Below, one piece after another: positions 16,949 through 26,520 of a DNA stretch of 41,699 nt. The position numbers and the translations under genes are program-made. Every line of letters begins with the position of its first letter. The first letter of the stretch is position 1. The stretch comes from Granulosicoccus sp. (lineage in GTDB: Bacteria; Pseudomonadota; Gammaproteobacteria; Granulosicoccales; Granulosicoccaceae): contig JABDKN010000132.1 of NCBI GenBank assembly GCA_013002205.1, positions 1 through 41,699 of the forward strand, written 5' to 3'. The notes beneath the pieces were generated by a model. It searched no databases, was not told the origin of the DNA, and saw nothing but the letters and a program-made list of their open reading frames with translations.

Positions 16949-17236
16949 ATGTTACTGACACCTGACGATATCAAGCAGATAGCGCATCTGGCGCGACTGG
17001 GCATCGAAGAGGCTGCACTCGACCACCTGGCAGCCGATCTGTCCACCATGCTCGATCTGGTCGAGCAGCTTCAGGCGGTGGATACCGAGGGTGTGGAACC
17101 GATGGCCCATCCAGCCAATGCCTCCTTGCTGATGCGCGATGACATCGTGACTGAATCCGATCAGCGAGACGTGCTGCAGGCACCGGCCCCGGCACTCCAG
17201 GATGGTTACTTCCTGGTGCCCCGCGTCATCGAATGA
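16949..17236 (+). CDS. gatC: Asp/Glu-tRNA amidotransferase subunit C
   Basis: GatC is the small stabilising subunit of the GatCAB amidotransferase, which converts misacylated Glu-tRNA(Gln) and/or Asp-tRNA(Asn) into the correct amidated form. The 95 residues match the family: IKQIAHLARLGIEE at the start, VEPMAHP in the middle and DGYFLVPRVIE at the end. It is the first gene of gatC-gatA-gatB. Confidence 0.95.
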   Translation: MLLTPDDIKQIAHLARLGIEEAALDHLAADLSTMLDLVEQLQAVDTEGVEPMAHPANASLLMRDDIVTESDQRDVLQAPAPALQDGYFLVPRVIE

Positions 17237-17248
17237 CAGGTGCAGACC

Positions 17249-18703
17249 ATGCATGACATGACAATGGCTCAGCAGGCCGCTCTGCTCGCCAGCGGTGAAC
17301 TGACCAGTGCGGATCTGGTCGAGCACTATCTGGCAAGAATCGAGCAGCACGATGCACGACTCAATGCCTACCTGGCAGTCGACGCCGAAGGTGCCCGGCT
17401 GGCTGCTGCAGAAGCTGATAAACGGCTGCAGAGGGGCGAGGCTGGCCCCCTGACGGGCATACCGATAGCGCACAAGGACATCTTCTGCACCACTGATATG
17501 GCCACGACCTGCGGCTCACGCATGCTGGAGAATTATGTATCGCCCTATGCTGCCACTGTCGTGGACAAGCTGCAGGCGGCCGGCATGGTGACGCTTGGAA
17601 AGGCCAATATGGATGAATTCGCCATGGGTTCATCCAACGAGAACAGCTATTTCGGTGCGGTGGCCAATCCGTGGCAGGAAAACCGCGTGCCTGGTGGTTC
17701 GTCCGGTGGCAGCGCGGCCATCGTGGCGGCTCGCCTGGCATCGGCTGCCACCGGCACCGATACTGGCGGCTCGATCCGGCAGCCGGCGGCATTTTGTGGC
17801 ATAACCGGTATCAAGCCGACCTACGGCCGCGTGTCCCGCTATGGCATGGTCGCCTTTGCCTCCAGTCTCGATCAGGGCGGACCACTGGCCCAGACCGCTG
17901 AGGACTGCGCTCTGATGCTCCAGGCCATGGCCGGTCATGACGTGCGTGATTCCACCAGTTCGGTACTGAAGGTGCCTGACTTCAGCGAATCCCTGAATGA
18001 GAACCTGGCGGGACTGCGTATCGGTATTCCGGATGAGTACTTTGCCCAGGGCCTGGACAGTGATGTCGGCGATTGCGTGAACGAAGCCCTGTCTGTACTG
18101 GAAAGTGCCGGAGCCATTCTGAAGCGCATTTCACTGCCGAATCAGAATCTGTGTATTCCGGCCTACTACATCATTGCACCGGCCGAGGCGTCCAGCAACC
18201 TGTCCAGGTTCGACGGTGTGCGCTTCGGACACCGCTGCGAAAACCCGCAGGACATCGATGATCTGTACACCCGTTCTCGCGGCGAAGGCTTCGGCCCCGA
18301 AGTCAAGCGCCGAATTCTGATCGGCGCCTACGCATTGTCTGCGGGATATTACGATGCCTATTACAAAAAGGCCCAGCAGGTACGCCAGCTCGTCAGTGAT
18401 GACTTTACCAGTGCGTTTGCCGAGGTCGATGTCATAGCGGGGCCTACCACACCAACCACCGCCTTTGAACGTGGAGCCAAGAGCGACGATCCGGTGGCGA
18501 TGTACCTGAATGACCTGTTCACCGTCTCGGCCAATTTGTCCGGCCTGCCGGCCATTTCTGCTCCCTGCGGCTTTGCCGATGGTTTGCCCGTAGGTCTTCA
18601 GTTGTCAGCATCGGTGAACCAGGAAGCGCGCTTGCTCAACGTGGTGCATCGCTACCAGGGATTGACTGACTGGCATCGCCGGATGCCCGATGCCGTTGCC
18701 TGA
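17249..18703 (+). CDS. gatA: Asp/Glu-tRNA amidotransferase subunit A
   Basis: GatA is the glutaminase of GatCAB and supplies ammonia through an internal tunnel to GatB. It belongs to the amidase-signature family: the catalytic Lys is in IAHKDIF (residue 76), the cis-Ser and nucleophilic Ser are in [10 protein letters not shown] and [12 protein letters not shown]. Length is 484 from ATG 17249, which has a CAGG upstream; GTG 17240 is an alternative that adds three residues. It follows gatC by 12 nt. Confidence 0.96.
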   Translation: MHDMTMAQQAALLASGELTSADLVEHYLARIEQHDARLNAYLAVDAEGARLAAAEADKRLQRGEAGPLTGIPIAHKDIFCTTDMATTCGSRMLENYVSPYAATVVDKLQAAGMVTLGKANMDEFAMGSSNENSYFGAVANPWQENRVPGGSSGGSAAIVAARLASAATGTDTGGSIRQPAAFCGITGIKPTYGRVSRYGMVAFASSLDQGGPLAQTAEDCALMLQAMAGHDVRDSTSSVLKVPDFSESLNENLAGLRIGIPDEYFAQGLDSDVGDCVNEALSVLESAGAILKRISLPNQNLCIPAYYIIAPAEASSNLSRFDGVRFGHRCENPQDIDDLYTRSRGEGFGPEVKRRILIGAYALSAGYYDAYYKKAQQVRQLVSDDFTSAFAEVDVIAGPTTPTTAFERGAKSDDPVAMYLNDLFTVSANLSGLPAISAPCGFADGLPVGLQLSASVNQEARLLNVVHRYQGLTDWHRRMPDAVA

Positions 18704-18741
18704 ATGATGACCCGTAAACGAATGACACAGGCTTGCTCACC

Positions 18742-20178
18742 ATGACTTGGGAAACCGTCATCGGGCTGGAAATACACGCTCAGCTCGCAACTCGATCGAA
18801 GATATTCTCCGCATCCTCGACAGCGTTTGGTGCAGAGCCGAACACGCAGGCATCGGCCGTCGATCTCGGCCTGCCGGGTGTCCTGCCGGTGGTCAACCGG
18901 GATGTCGTGCGCATGGCCGTGCGTTTCGCCCTGGCCACCGATGCAAGCATCACCAGGCGGTCGGTCTTCGCCCGTAAAAACTATTTCTACCCGGATCTGC
19001 CCAAGGGATACCAGATCTCGCAAATGGCCTTTCCGATCGTCGGCCCGGGTCGCATAAGCCTGACCCTGCCGGACGGAGAGGAAAAAATCATCGGATTGAC
19101 ACGTGCCCACCTGGAAGAGGATGCTGGTAAGTCGGTGCATGATCTTTTTGACGGTTACACCGGCATCGATCTCAATCGTGCCGGTACACCATTGCTGGAG
19201 ATCGTTTCCGAACCGGACATGCGTTCAGCCGCAGAGGCAGTCGCCTACGCTCGTTATATGCATTCACTGGTACGGTATATCGATATATGCGATGGCAACA
19301 TGCAGGAAGGCTCTTTCCGCTGTGATGCCAATGTGTCCATTCGACAATCCGGCAGCAATACCCTGGGTACCCGTACCGAGATCAAGAACCTGAACTCGTT
19401 TCGCTTCCTGGAACGGGCCATAGAGTTCGAGATCGAGCGACAGATCGATATAGTGGAAAGCGGTGCCACGGTCGTACAGGAAACGCGGCTCTATGATGCG
19501 GATCGGGATGAGACACGCTCGATGCGCAGTAAGGAGGAGGCGAATGACTATCGCTATTTTCCAGATCCCGACCTGCCACCACTGGTCATCGATGATGATT
19601 TCATCGATGCGGTGAGGAGCACCATGCCGGAGTTGCCGGCAGCACGTAGAGCCCGTTTCGTTGAACAGCTGGCACTTCCACCCGCCGATGCGCAGGCCTT
19701 GTGCGCCGATCGGCAGACAGCTGATTACTTCGAGGCCGTCTTCGAGAATCACAGCTTTGCACCAAGACTGGCGGCTAACTGGGTACTCGGCGAGTTGTTT
19801 GCCCGCATGAACAAGGAGAATATCCCGCTGGCCGCTTCACCAGTCAGCTCGGCACAGCTCGGCAGGCTGATCGAGCGAGTGGACGATGGCACGCTGTCCG
19901 GCAAACTGGGCAAGCAGGTATTCGACGCGCTGTGGTCCGGTGAGCAGGACGTCGATGCCATCATCGATTCCCGCGGGCTGAAGCAGATATCGGATACCGG
20001 GGCCATCGACACCATGATCGATGCGGTCATGGCGGACAACCCGACTCAGGTTGCCGAATACCGTGCAGGCAAGGAGAAGCTGCTGTCCTTCTTCGTGGGA
20101 GCAGTGATGAAGGCCTCCAGGGGCAAGGCAAACCCGGCGCAATTGAACCAGCTGCTGCGCGAACGGTTGAAAGGCTGA
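18742..20178 (+). CDS. gatB: Asp/Glu-tRNA amidotransferase subunit B
   Basis: GatB phosphorylates and amidates the misacylated aminoacyl-tRNA. The protein (478 residues from ATG 18742) begins [15 protein letters not shown] and contains [25 protein letters not shown] and [12 protein letters not shown] of the catalytic cradle, followed by the helical and YqeY-like tail domains (end [19 protein letters not shown]). TTG 18733 is a less likely start. Its stop is immediately followed by the next gene's TTG. Confidence 0.96.
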   Translation: MTWETVIGLEIHAQLATRSKIFSASSTAFGAEPNTQASAVDLGLPGVLPVVNRDVVRMAVRFALATDASITRRSVFARKNYFYPDLPKGYQISQMAFPIVGPGRISLTLPDGEEKIIGLTRAHLEEDAGKSVHDLFDGYTGIDLNRAGTPLLEIVSEPDMRSAAEAVAYARYMHSLVRYIDICDGNMQEGSFRCDANVSIRQSGSNTLGTRTEIKNLNSFRFLERAIEFEIERQIDIVESGATVVQETRLYDADRDETRSMRSKEEANDYRYFPDPDLPPLVIDDDFIDAVRSTMPELPAARRARFVEQLALPPADAQALCADRQTADYFEAVFENHSFAPRLAANWVLGELFARMNKENIPLAASPVSSAQLGRLIERVDDGTLSGKLGKQVFDALWSGEQDVDAIIDSRGLKQISDTGAIDTMIDAVMADNPTQVAEYRAGKEKLLSFFVGAVMKASRGKANPAQLNQLLRERLKG

Positions 20179-21114
20179 TTGATCCGTCTATTCACCTGTC
20201 TGGGACGGCACGGTCGATGGGTACTGCCCGGCGGTCTGCTGGCTGGATTGCTGATGCCCTGGGCTGCCGAGACGATGCGGCAGGCCATCCCCGCCTTCAT
20301 CGGCATACTGTTATTTCTTGCGCTCCTGCGAATTCTGCCGGATAGCCGTGCGGCGGCCAGTTTTCGCCAGGGGGGCGCATGGTCTGGCACCCTGCTCGGC
20401 GTAGTGCTGGCCCAGATTGGTCTGCCGCTACTGGTGTTGCTGGTGATGACGATCGGCAACGCGCCTCCATTATGGAGCCTGGCAGCGGCGCTGGTGGCGG
20501 CGGCTCCGCCAATTTCCGGCTGCCCGAACCTGGTCCTTCTCCTGCGTGGTGATGCGGCACTGGCCATGCGCTGGTTGATGCTGGGTACCGCGATATTGCC
20601 GCTCAGCTGCCTGCCAGTGATGTATCTCTTGTTCCCGGAGCAGTCCGTCACCACGTTGTTACGACCGGCGCTGGTTCTGCTTGCATTGATTGGCACCTCC
20701 ATTCTGCTGGCGGTAGCGGTGCTGAGGCTGTCACGATCGCTGCAGTGGACGATGAATGCAGATGCACTGGATGGCCTGGGAGCTGTAGTCCTTGCACTGA
20801 TGGTCATTGGACTGATGGCAGCGGTTCATGACCCTCACAATGGCTGGCCGGAGATTGGACAGGCGCTGATGCTGGCAGTGATCATCAACGTGGGATTTCA
20901 GTGTCTGGGGGTAATTGTCTCGGTCGGTCTGAAGCGGGGTCGTAGTTGCAGTGTAGCCACCGGTGTGGCAAATGGTAATCGCAATATCGCCCTTTTTCTG
21001 GCGGCCTTGCCTGCCGGCCAGATGGAATCCCTGCTGCTGTTCATAGCCTGTTACCAGGTGCCGATGTACCTGACCCCGTTGCTTGGCGACCTGTTCTATG
21101 GTCGCCTGGAGTGA
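20179..21114 (+). CDS. Polytopic membrane protein, bile acid:Na+ symporter (BASS)-like
   Basis: This is an integral inner-membrane protein of 311 residues with about nine or ten hydrophobic helices in two related halves. AAPPISGCPNLVLLLRGDAA (about 110-129) and VANGNRNIALFLAALP (about 269-284) resemble the two broken-helix sites of BASS/SBF transporters. The substrate cannot be inferred. It starts at TTG 20179 directly after the gatB stop and ends directly before hslO, so it is probably cotranscribed with both. Assignment rests on motif pattern and topology only. Confidence 0.6.
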   Translation: MIRLFTCLGRHGRWVLPGGLLAGLLMPWAAETMRQAIPAFIGILLFLALLRILPDSRAAASFRQGGAWSGTLLGVVLAQIGLPLLVLLVMTIGNAPPLWSLAAALVAAAPPISGCPNLVLLLRGDAALAMRWLMLGTAILPLSCLPVMYLLFPEQSVTTLLRPALVLLALIGTSILLAVAVLRLSRSLQWTMNADALDGLGAVVLALMVIGLMAAVHDPHNGWPEIGQALMLAVIINVGFQCLGVIVSVGLKRGRSCSVATGVANGNRNIALFLAALPAGQMESLLLFIACYQVPMYLTPLLGDLFYGRLE

Positions 21115-21120
21115 ATGCTG

Positions 21121-22032
21121 ATGAGAGATACTGATACCCGACAGAAATTTCTGGTGGAATCGTGTGATGTACGGGGTCATCACGTGCAGTTGGATCACAC
21201 CTGGCAGGAAGCGGTGGCACGAACCCGGTATCCACCAATGATCCGGCAGATACTGGGTGAGGCGTTTGCCGCCACCGCCCTGCTGGCCAGTACCATCAAG
21301 TTCGACGGCAAGATGACCTTGCAACTGCGCGGCGACGGACCGGTCTACCTGCTGGTCGTCCAGGTTACTGCTGATGGCGATATGCGTGGCCTTGCCCGCT
21401 GGAATGCAGAACCGGAGGATGTTTCACTGAATGGCCTGTTCGGCAGCAATGCTCGCATGAGTATCACGGTCGAAGCTAACCGTCACCATGCGCCCTATCA
21501 GGGAATCGTACCGCTGGAAGGCAGCAGCCTTGCACAGTCGCTGCAGGCGTATTTCAGGACCAGTGAGCAGTTGCCCACACAGTTGTTTCTGGCTGTCAGT
21601 GACGACACGGCCGCCGGTGTGCTGGTCCAGAAATTACCGGCCGATCTACGCCAGGCCAATGATTCCGATGGCTGGCAGAGAGCCACGGTACTGTGCGATA
21701 CGCTCAGCGACGAGGAGTTGTGCCTGCAGGACACTTCCACCTTGCTGCATCGCCTCTTCCACGACGAACGCGTGCGGGTGTTCGAGGCAGAGCCCGTGCG
21801 TTTTCATTGCAGCTGTTCGCGGGAGCGCACCGACGGCATGCTGATCGGACTCGGCAGCAGTGAGGTCGCAGACATCGTGCAGGAGCAGGGCAGGGTGGAG
21901 ATCACCTGCGAATTCTGTGACCGTCAGTACATTTACGACGCGGTGGATGTTGCTGCCCTGTTCAAGGGTTTGCCTACCGGTGTCGTGGTACCTGCCGCCG
22001 GTGATGATGACACCGACATGACGCGTCACTGA
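21121..22032 (+). CDS. hslO: Redox-regulated chaperone Hsp33 (HslO)
   Basis: Hsp33 is a holdase activated when oxidation releases zinc from its C-terminal switch. The protein (303 residues from ATG 21121) has the N-terminal core with GEAFAATALLASTIKFDGKM and the Zn motif CSC...CEFC (HCSCSRER about 231-238, then CEFC about 267-270). GGAG lies 9 nt before ATG 21121 but only 3 nt before ATG 21115, so I prefer the former. Its 3' end overlaps the opposite-strand kinase gene by 7 nt. Confidence 0.94.
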   Translation: MRDTDTRQKFLVESCDVRGHHVQLDHTWQEAVARTRYPPMIRQILGEAFAATALLASTIKFDGKMTLQLRGDGPVYLLVVQVTADGDMRGLARWNAEPEDVSLNGLFGSNARMSITVEANRHHAPYQGIVPLEGSSLAQSLQAYFRTSEQLPTQLFLAVSDDTAAGVLVQKLPADLRQANDSDGWQRATVLCDTLSDEELCLQDTSTLLHRLFHDERVRVFEAEPVRFHCSCSRERTDGMLIGLGSSEVADIVQEQGRVEITCEFCDRQYIYDAVDVAALFKGLPTGVVVPAAGDDDTDMTRH

Positions 22033-25000
22033 GGCCCGATCGGTCGCGGTTGCTGCAGGAAATCACGCAGGTGCTGAATCTCCACCGGCTTGGTCAGGTG
22101 GTGATCGAAAACCGCCTGCTTCTGCTCGTCCAGTGCATTGCGGCCTGTCAGCGCAATGAACTGGCTGGCCGCCAGGGCCGGCATTGCGCGCATGCGGGTC
22201 ACCAGGGCGTAGCCGTCTTCATCGGGTAAGCCGATATCACTCAGGACCACGCTCGGAACGATACTGTCCAGCTGTGCCATGGCCTGGCTGGCAGTATGCG
22301 CCACGTGTACCGCATGGCCTGAGCGCTCCAGCAGGCGTGCCAGGATCCGCGCAGATTCTTCATGGTCCTCCACCAGCAGAATGCAATGAGATAGTGACTC
22401 GGCAGGCTTCTGGTTCGCCTGATTGATGTGGCGGTGCAGGCTTTCGAGCAGGAGTTGGCGATCGACAGGCTTCGTCAGGTAATCACTGCACCCCGCGGCC
22501 AGGCATTTATCGCGCTCTCCTTTCATGGCGTTGGCCGTCAGGGCGATGATCGGTTTGTTGAAACCGCGCTCGCGTAGTGTACTTGCCGCGTCGTACCCGT
22601 TGATCTCCGGCATCTGCATGTCCAGTACGATTGCCCGGTAGCCGGTACCCAGTGCTTCTGCACGCTTTACCTTTTTCAACGCCTGCGCCGCGCTGGGCGC
22701 CGTGTCGACCTCGGCGCCGGCATCTTCGAGAATATGCTGTACCACGTGCAGCACGTCGCGTCGATCGTCGACTGCCAGCAGTCGGTAGGGCAGGCGCAGC
22801 GCCCTAACCGGTTCGCTGGATTCACTGTCACCAGGTCTGACGGGTGTGGCCAGTTCAACGTCATGCGCTGGGCCGGTCGGTAGTTGCAGGGTCACTGTAC
22901 TGCCCACACCCGGTGTACTTTCCAGGTGAATGGAACCGCCCAGGCTGGCTGCCAGCCGCTGGCTGATGGCAAGTCCGAGTCCACTGCCACCGAAGCGGCG
23001 GGATATCGAAGAATCGGCCTGGGTAAAGGAGCCGAAGACCTCGGCTTGCTGCTTGCTCGTCATACCGATACCGGTATCGATGACCTGAAAGAGCATGATG
23101 CCGGCATCCTGCCGTGACTGGTATTCGATACGCAGTGTCACACTGCCTTTTTCAGTGAATTTGACGGCATTACCGGTGAGATTGATCAGGATCTGTCGCA
23201 GGCGCGTGGGGTCGGTTTCCATCGTAACCGGTAGTCGTCCGGCGTAATCCACGGCCAGTGCCAGTTGCTTGCAATCTGCCTGCAACTGCATCGTGTCCAG
23301 CGTCTGCTCGATGATGGCCACCGGCGATACCCTTGCCAGTTCCAGTTCCAGCTTTCCCGATTCGATTCTGGACAGATCGAGGATATCATCCAGCAATCCG
23401 ATCAGGAATTGCCCGTTTCGCTTGATCGTCTTGACACTCTGCAGATTGTCCGGGTCGTTCAGATGGGCATCGAGCAGATCGGCATAGCCGAGAATGGCGG
23501 TCATCGGTGTGCGAATTTCGTGGCTCATATTGGCCAGAAACTCACTTTTCAGTCGATTGGCTTTTTCCGCCTGTTCCTGAGCCTCTTCAGCCTGCTGTTT
23601 CAGTGCCTTGAGCTTCTCTTCGGCTTGTCGTCTCTGGGTGACTTCTTCGGCGACGACGTTTATCCCCACCACCCTGTCATTCACATCCCTCATCGGTATC
23701 CAGCTTTGGATCCAGTGCCGCTCGACTCCCGGTTGAGCCGGTGTCGTACCACTGATGGGAATTTCCAGTACGGCCTCGCCGGTGTGCAGGATCCTGCGTA
23801 GTCTGGGCAATGCCTCTTTGGCAATGTCCGGCAGTAGCTCCTCGAGACTGCGACCTATGTGCTCGCTGGCCGACAGTCCATTGAATGCGGCCAGCTGCTC
23901 ATTGACCCGGGTAAATTTCAGATTACTGTCCAGCACGCACAACCCGACCGGCGCGGTGTGGTAGATATCCTCGATCTCCTGGAGCAGGGCACGTGTCTTC
24001 ATCTCCGCCATCTCCAGTGCCAGTTCCATCTGGCGCCTGTGGGTAACATCGATCGCCGAGGGAATCAGGTGCGTAACCGTGCCATCGGTACTGCACATCG
24101 GCACGATCTGGAAATCGATGGTGGCCCTGGTATTGCCCTCCAGCATGATGTCCACATCAAAGCGTGAATGTTCACCCGCGGCTGCGCGCTCTATGGCAGC
24201 ATCCAGCAGTGCCTGTGAGTCAGGAAGCTGTGACCACCAATAGGACTCTCTGAAGGGTTTCCCCAGGACTTCGGAAGACTCGATACCTGCTGCGGCCAGG
24301 GCGGATTCGTTGGCCTGCAACAGAATACCGTCGGTGGTGCACACGCCCACGAACGTGCGCAGGCTGTCGATGACCTGCCGGGTGAACTGTTCGGCGGACT
24401 TGGTTTCGGTGATGTCGGTGAAGGTCACCACCATGCCACCGGTGGACGGTATGGAACTGACATAGGGCAGCACCCGTCGCAGATACCAGCGCCCGTCCCG
24501 CGTGTGAATCTGGGCTTCCTCGCCCTGATCACCCAGGGTTGCCGTCAGTGGCAGCTCAGGCATGTCCACCGCATGATGCGCAACCTGGCTGATACAGCGG
24601 CCCATGTCGCGCCTGGTGAGATAGTAGATACGCTGAATGGCAGGTGTAAAGCGTTGAATGCGATGCGCATCATCCAGGAAGAGAGTTGCCAGCTGGCCAC
24701 TGTCGAGCAGGTTTTCCAGATGATCATTTGCCTGCCTGAGCGCCAGCTGACTGGTTTCATTGGATTCCCTGGCCAGTTCCAGCTCGTTATAGGCGCGTTG
24801 CAGTTCCAGGTTTCTGGCCATCAACTCCTGATTGGAGGATTCGAGCTTTTCGTTGGCTGTCTCCAGGTCCGTCAGGTTACGCAGCAGATCAGCCTGCGTC
24901 GTGCTCAGCTCATGCTTAAGCGTATCAATCCACGGCTGGGCGTGCTGCGACCAGGCAGGTTCAGCATCTTTTGAGAGCCTGCTCAATATCGTCCCCAGTT

Positions 25001-25568
25001 TACGGATATCCGCAATCCGGCAGTCATCTGCCGCGGCCTTGCCTGGCAGGCGGTGCCGGATGAAGCCATCACCCTCGGCGACCTGCGTGAATGTGCGTCC
25101 GCTGGCATCGCGTATCGATTGCAGCCCGGTACTGCCATGCGCAGTGGCGCCGGAGAACAGAATTCCCACCGCGCGGTGACCCTGGTCCACGGCCAGAGTG
25201 TGAAACAGTCGGTCGATCGGCGACTGGAGCGTGTCCTTATCCCCTGCCTGTGAATGCGCAAGCGCCTGGCGATGAAACCGGCCGTCCCTGATCGTGACTC
25301 GAGCATCTGCATCCAGTATATGGATACATTGCGGGCCGAATATTGCGCCATCCTCGACGGCTCGAACAGCCATGGCGGAGTCCTGAGCGATCGCGTCGAT
25401 CAGTTGTTCGCAGTCGAGGTTGGCCGCCAGCGGCATGATCAGCAGCGAAAGCTGCGCGGTATCGTGCAGCCTGCCCAGCAACTCGCAGAGATCCGCGGTA
25501 TCACCGGCATTGCAACCGATGGCCACGTAGATAGATGCCTTTGACGATGCCGAGGAGTTCCGGACCAT
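22026..25568 (-). CDS. Hybrid histidine kinase: degenerate CheB - coiled coil - PAS x3 - HisKA - HATPase - REC x2
   Basis: A 1180-residue cytoplasmic sensor with no transmembrane segment. Order: CheB-like domain (about 11-195), coiled coil (225-285), three PAS domains (about 283-390, 395-512, 530-648), a second coiled coil, HisKA (His683 in MSHEIRTP), HATPase (N box NLTGNAVKF, G1 DTGIGM, G2 GGSGLGLA), REC1 (Asp983, Lys1033) and REC2 (Asp1111, Lys1160). The CheB domain has lost its triad: Ser becomes Asn20 in AIGCNAG, His becomes Ile44, and Asp becomes His144 in SGATAHG. The CheR domain that normally follows in such CheB/CheR/PAS proteins is absent, though its adjoining coiled coil and PAS remain. 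ATG 25568 follows GGAAA; TTG 25613 is an alternative. No partner regulator is adjacent, and the target is unknown. Confidence 0.92.
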   Translation of the reverse strand: MVRNSSASSKASIYVAIGCNAGDTADLCELLGRLHDTAQLSLLIMPLAANLDCEQLIDAIAQDSAMAVRAVEDGAIFGPQCIHILDADARVTIRDGRFHRQALAHSQAGDKDTLQSPIDRLFHTLAVDQGHRAVGILFSGATAHGSTGLQSIRDASGRTFTQVAEGDGFIRHRLPGKAAADDCRIADIRKLGTILSRLSKDAEPAWSQHAQPWIDTLKHELSTTQADLLRNLTDLETANEKLESSNQELMARNLELQRAYNELELARESNETSQLALRQANDHLENLLDSGQLATLFLDDAHRIQRFTPAIQRIYYLTRRDMGRCISQVAHHAVDMPELPLTATLGDQGEEAQIHTRDGRWYLRRVLPYVSSIPSTGGMVVTFTDITETKSAEQFTRQVIDSLRTFVGVCTTDGILLQANESALAAAGIESSEVLGKPFRESYWWSQLPDSQALLDAAIERAAAGEHSRFDVDIMLEGNTRATIDFQIVPMCSTDGTVTHLIPSAIDVTHRRQMELALEMAEMKTRALLQEIEDIYHTAPVGLCVLDSNLKFTRVNEQLAAFNGLSASEHIGRSLEELLPDIAKEALPRLRRILHTGEAVLEIPISGTTPAQPGVERHWIQSWIPMRDVNDRVVGINVVAEEVTQRRQAEEKLKALKQQAEEAQEQAEKANRLKSEFLANMSHEIRTPMTAILGYADLLDAHLNDPDNLQSVKTIKRNGQFLIGLLDDILDLSRIESGKLELELARVSPVAIIEQTLDTMQLQADCKQLALAVDYAGRLPVTMETDPTRLRQILINLTGNAVKFTEKGSVTLRIEYQSRQDAGIMLFQVIDTGIGMTSKQQAEVFGSFTQADSSISRRFGGSGLGLAISQRLAASLGGSIHLESTPGVGSTVTLQLPTGPAHDVELATPVRPGDSESSEPVRALRLPYRLLAVDDRRDVLHVVQHILEDAGAEVDTAPSAAQALKKVKRAEALGTGYRAIVLDMQMPEINGYDAASTLRERGFNKPIIALTANAMKGERDKCLAAGCSDYLTKPVDRQLLLESLHRHINQANQKPAESLSHCILLVEDHEESARILARLLERSGHAVHVAHTASQAMAQLDSIVPSVVLSDIGLPDEDGYALVTRMRAMPALAASQFIALTGRNALDEQKQAVFDHHLTKPVEIQHLRDFLQQPRPIGPQ

Positions 25569-25613
25569 TAGTTTTCCAGCGGGGCGGGTTTTCAACGCTG
25601 CCAGGGTTGGCAA

Positions 25614-25717
25614 ACCCGATCGTGAAATATACTTGCCGGATCCAAACTACTGCGATTGACCCAGCGAACCCCCGGTTTGTAAATTTTACCGGTCCCTCGA
25701 AGTCAGGGTTCTGCCGG
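25614..25717 (-). promoter_or_regulatory. Probable promoter region of the hybrid kinase
   Basis: The 104 bp between the moeB-like stop and the kinase is more A/T-rich than its surroundings. On the minus strand TATATT (25626-25631) is a fair -10, giving a leader of about 50 nt to ATG 25568. No good -35 is seen. Confidence 0.35.
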
Positions 25718-26491
25718 TTAGGCTGTCCTACTGTTCGTTGACACCGTGCCAACGCCGCATACCGGGCACTGCGGGTGACGACGCAGGCGTATTTCATTCC
25801 ACTCCATCGACAGACCATCGAACAGCACCAGTCGCCCTGCCAGGCTGGTGCCGATGGCGCAGATCAGTTTGAGCGTCTCGATGGCCTGTGCACAGCCGAT
25901 CAGGCCGACCACCGGCCCCAGAATGCCGGCCTGGGCACAGGTGTCCATCGGCGCATCGGCGTCACTGTACAGGCAGCGATAGCAGGGTGCGTCGGCCTGC
26001 CTTGTATCGAACACACTGATCTGTCCGTCGAAGCGAATGGCTGCGCCACTCACCAGTGGAACCTTGTGCCTGACACACGCTGCGTTGATGGCAAATCGGG
26101 TATCGAAGTTGTCTGTGCAGTCCAGCACCACGGAGGATTCGGCGCACAGTGGATCCAGGTCATCCCGGTCCAGAGCGTAATCCAGCGTGCGGATCTGACA
26201 GGCCGGATTGATCTCGAGACAGGCCTGCCTGGCAGACTCGGTTTTCAACTGGCCCACGCGTGCTGTCGTGTGTGCTACCTGCCGCTGCAGATTGGATGTT
26301 TCCACGGTATCGAAATCGGCGAAGCTCAGGTGTCCCACACCCGCTGCTGCCAGGTAGAGTGCGGCGGGGGAGCCCAGTCCACCCAGGCCCACTATCAGGA
26401 CATGACTGGCCTCGATACGCGCCTGACCCGTCTCACCGATCTGTTCCAGGATGGTATGCCGGCTGTATCGATTGTGCGGTGTCAAGTCCAT
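25718..26491 (-). CDS. moeB: E1-like adenylyltransferase, MoeB/ThiF/HesA family
   Basis: It adenylates the C-terminal glycine of a ubiquitin-like sulfur carrier (MoaD or ThiS). From ATG 26491 it has 257 residues (E. coli MoeB: 249): NRYSRHTILEQIGE, the nucleotide-binding VLIVGLGGLGSPAALYL, DFDTVETSNLQRQ, DCTDNFDTRFAIN, and zinc CxxC pairs CYRC and CPVC. No rhodanese domain is present. I rejected the upstream extension to 26728, which reads over the divergent gene. MoeB rather than ThiF is inferred because no thiamine genes are near; no moaD is near either. Confidence 0.82.
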   Translation of the reverse strand: MDLTPHNRYSRHTILEQIGETGQARIEASHVLIVGLGGLGSPAALYLAAAGVGHLSFADFDTVETSNLQRQVAHTTARVGQLKTESARQACLEINPACQIRTLDYALDRDDLDPLCAESSVVLDCTDNFDTRFAINAACVRHKVPLVSGAAIRFDGQISVFDTRQADAPCYRCLYSDADAPMDTCAQAGILGPVVGLIGCAQAIETLKLICAIGTSLAGRLVLFDGLSMEWNEIRLRRHPQCPVCGVGTVSTNSRTA

Positions 26492-26498
26492 GAGGTCC

Positions 26499-26504
26499 AG
26501 AATA
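26499..26504 (-). promoter_or_regulatory. -10-like TATTCT 7 nt upstream of moeB ATG
   Basis: On the minus strand TATTCT is followed by seven bases (GGACCTC) and ATG 26491. It lies three base pairs from the oppositely oriented TACATT at 26508-26513. If correct, it supports ATG 26491 over ATG 26512. Confidence 0.45.
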
Positions 26505-26507
26505 CAG

Positions 26508-26513
26508 TACATT
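26508..26513 (+). promoter_or_regulatory. -10-like TACATT 7 nt upstream of acpH-ppk ATG
   Basis: TACATT, seven bases (AGCAGGT), then ATG 26521. Any -35 would lie inside moeB. The AGG is too close to the ATG to be a normal Shine-Dalgarno. Confidence 0.45.
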
Positions 26514-26520
26514 AGCAGGT

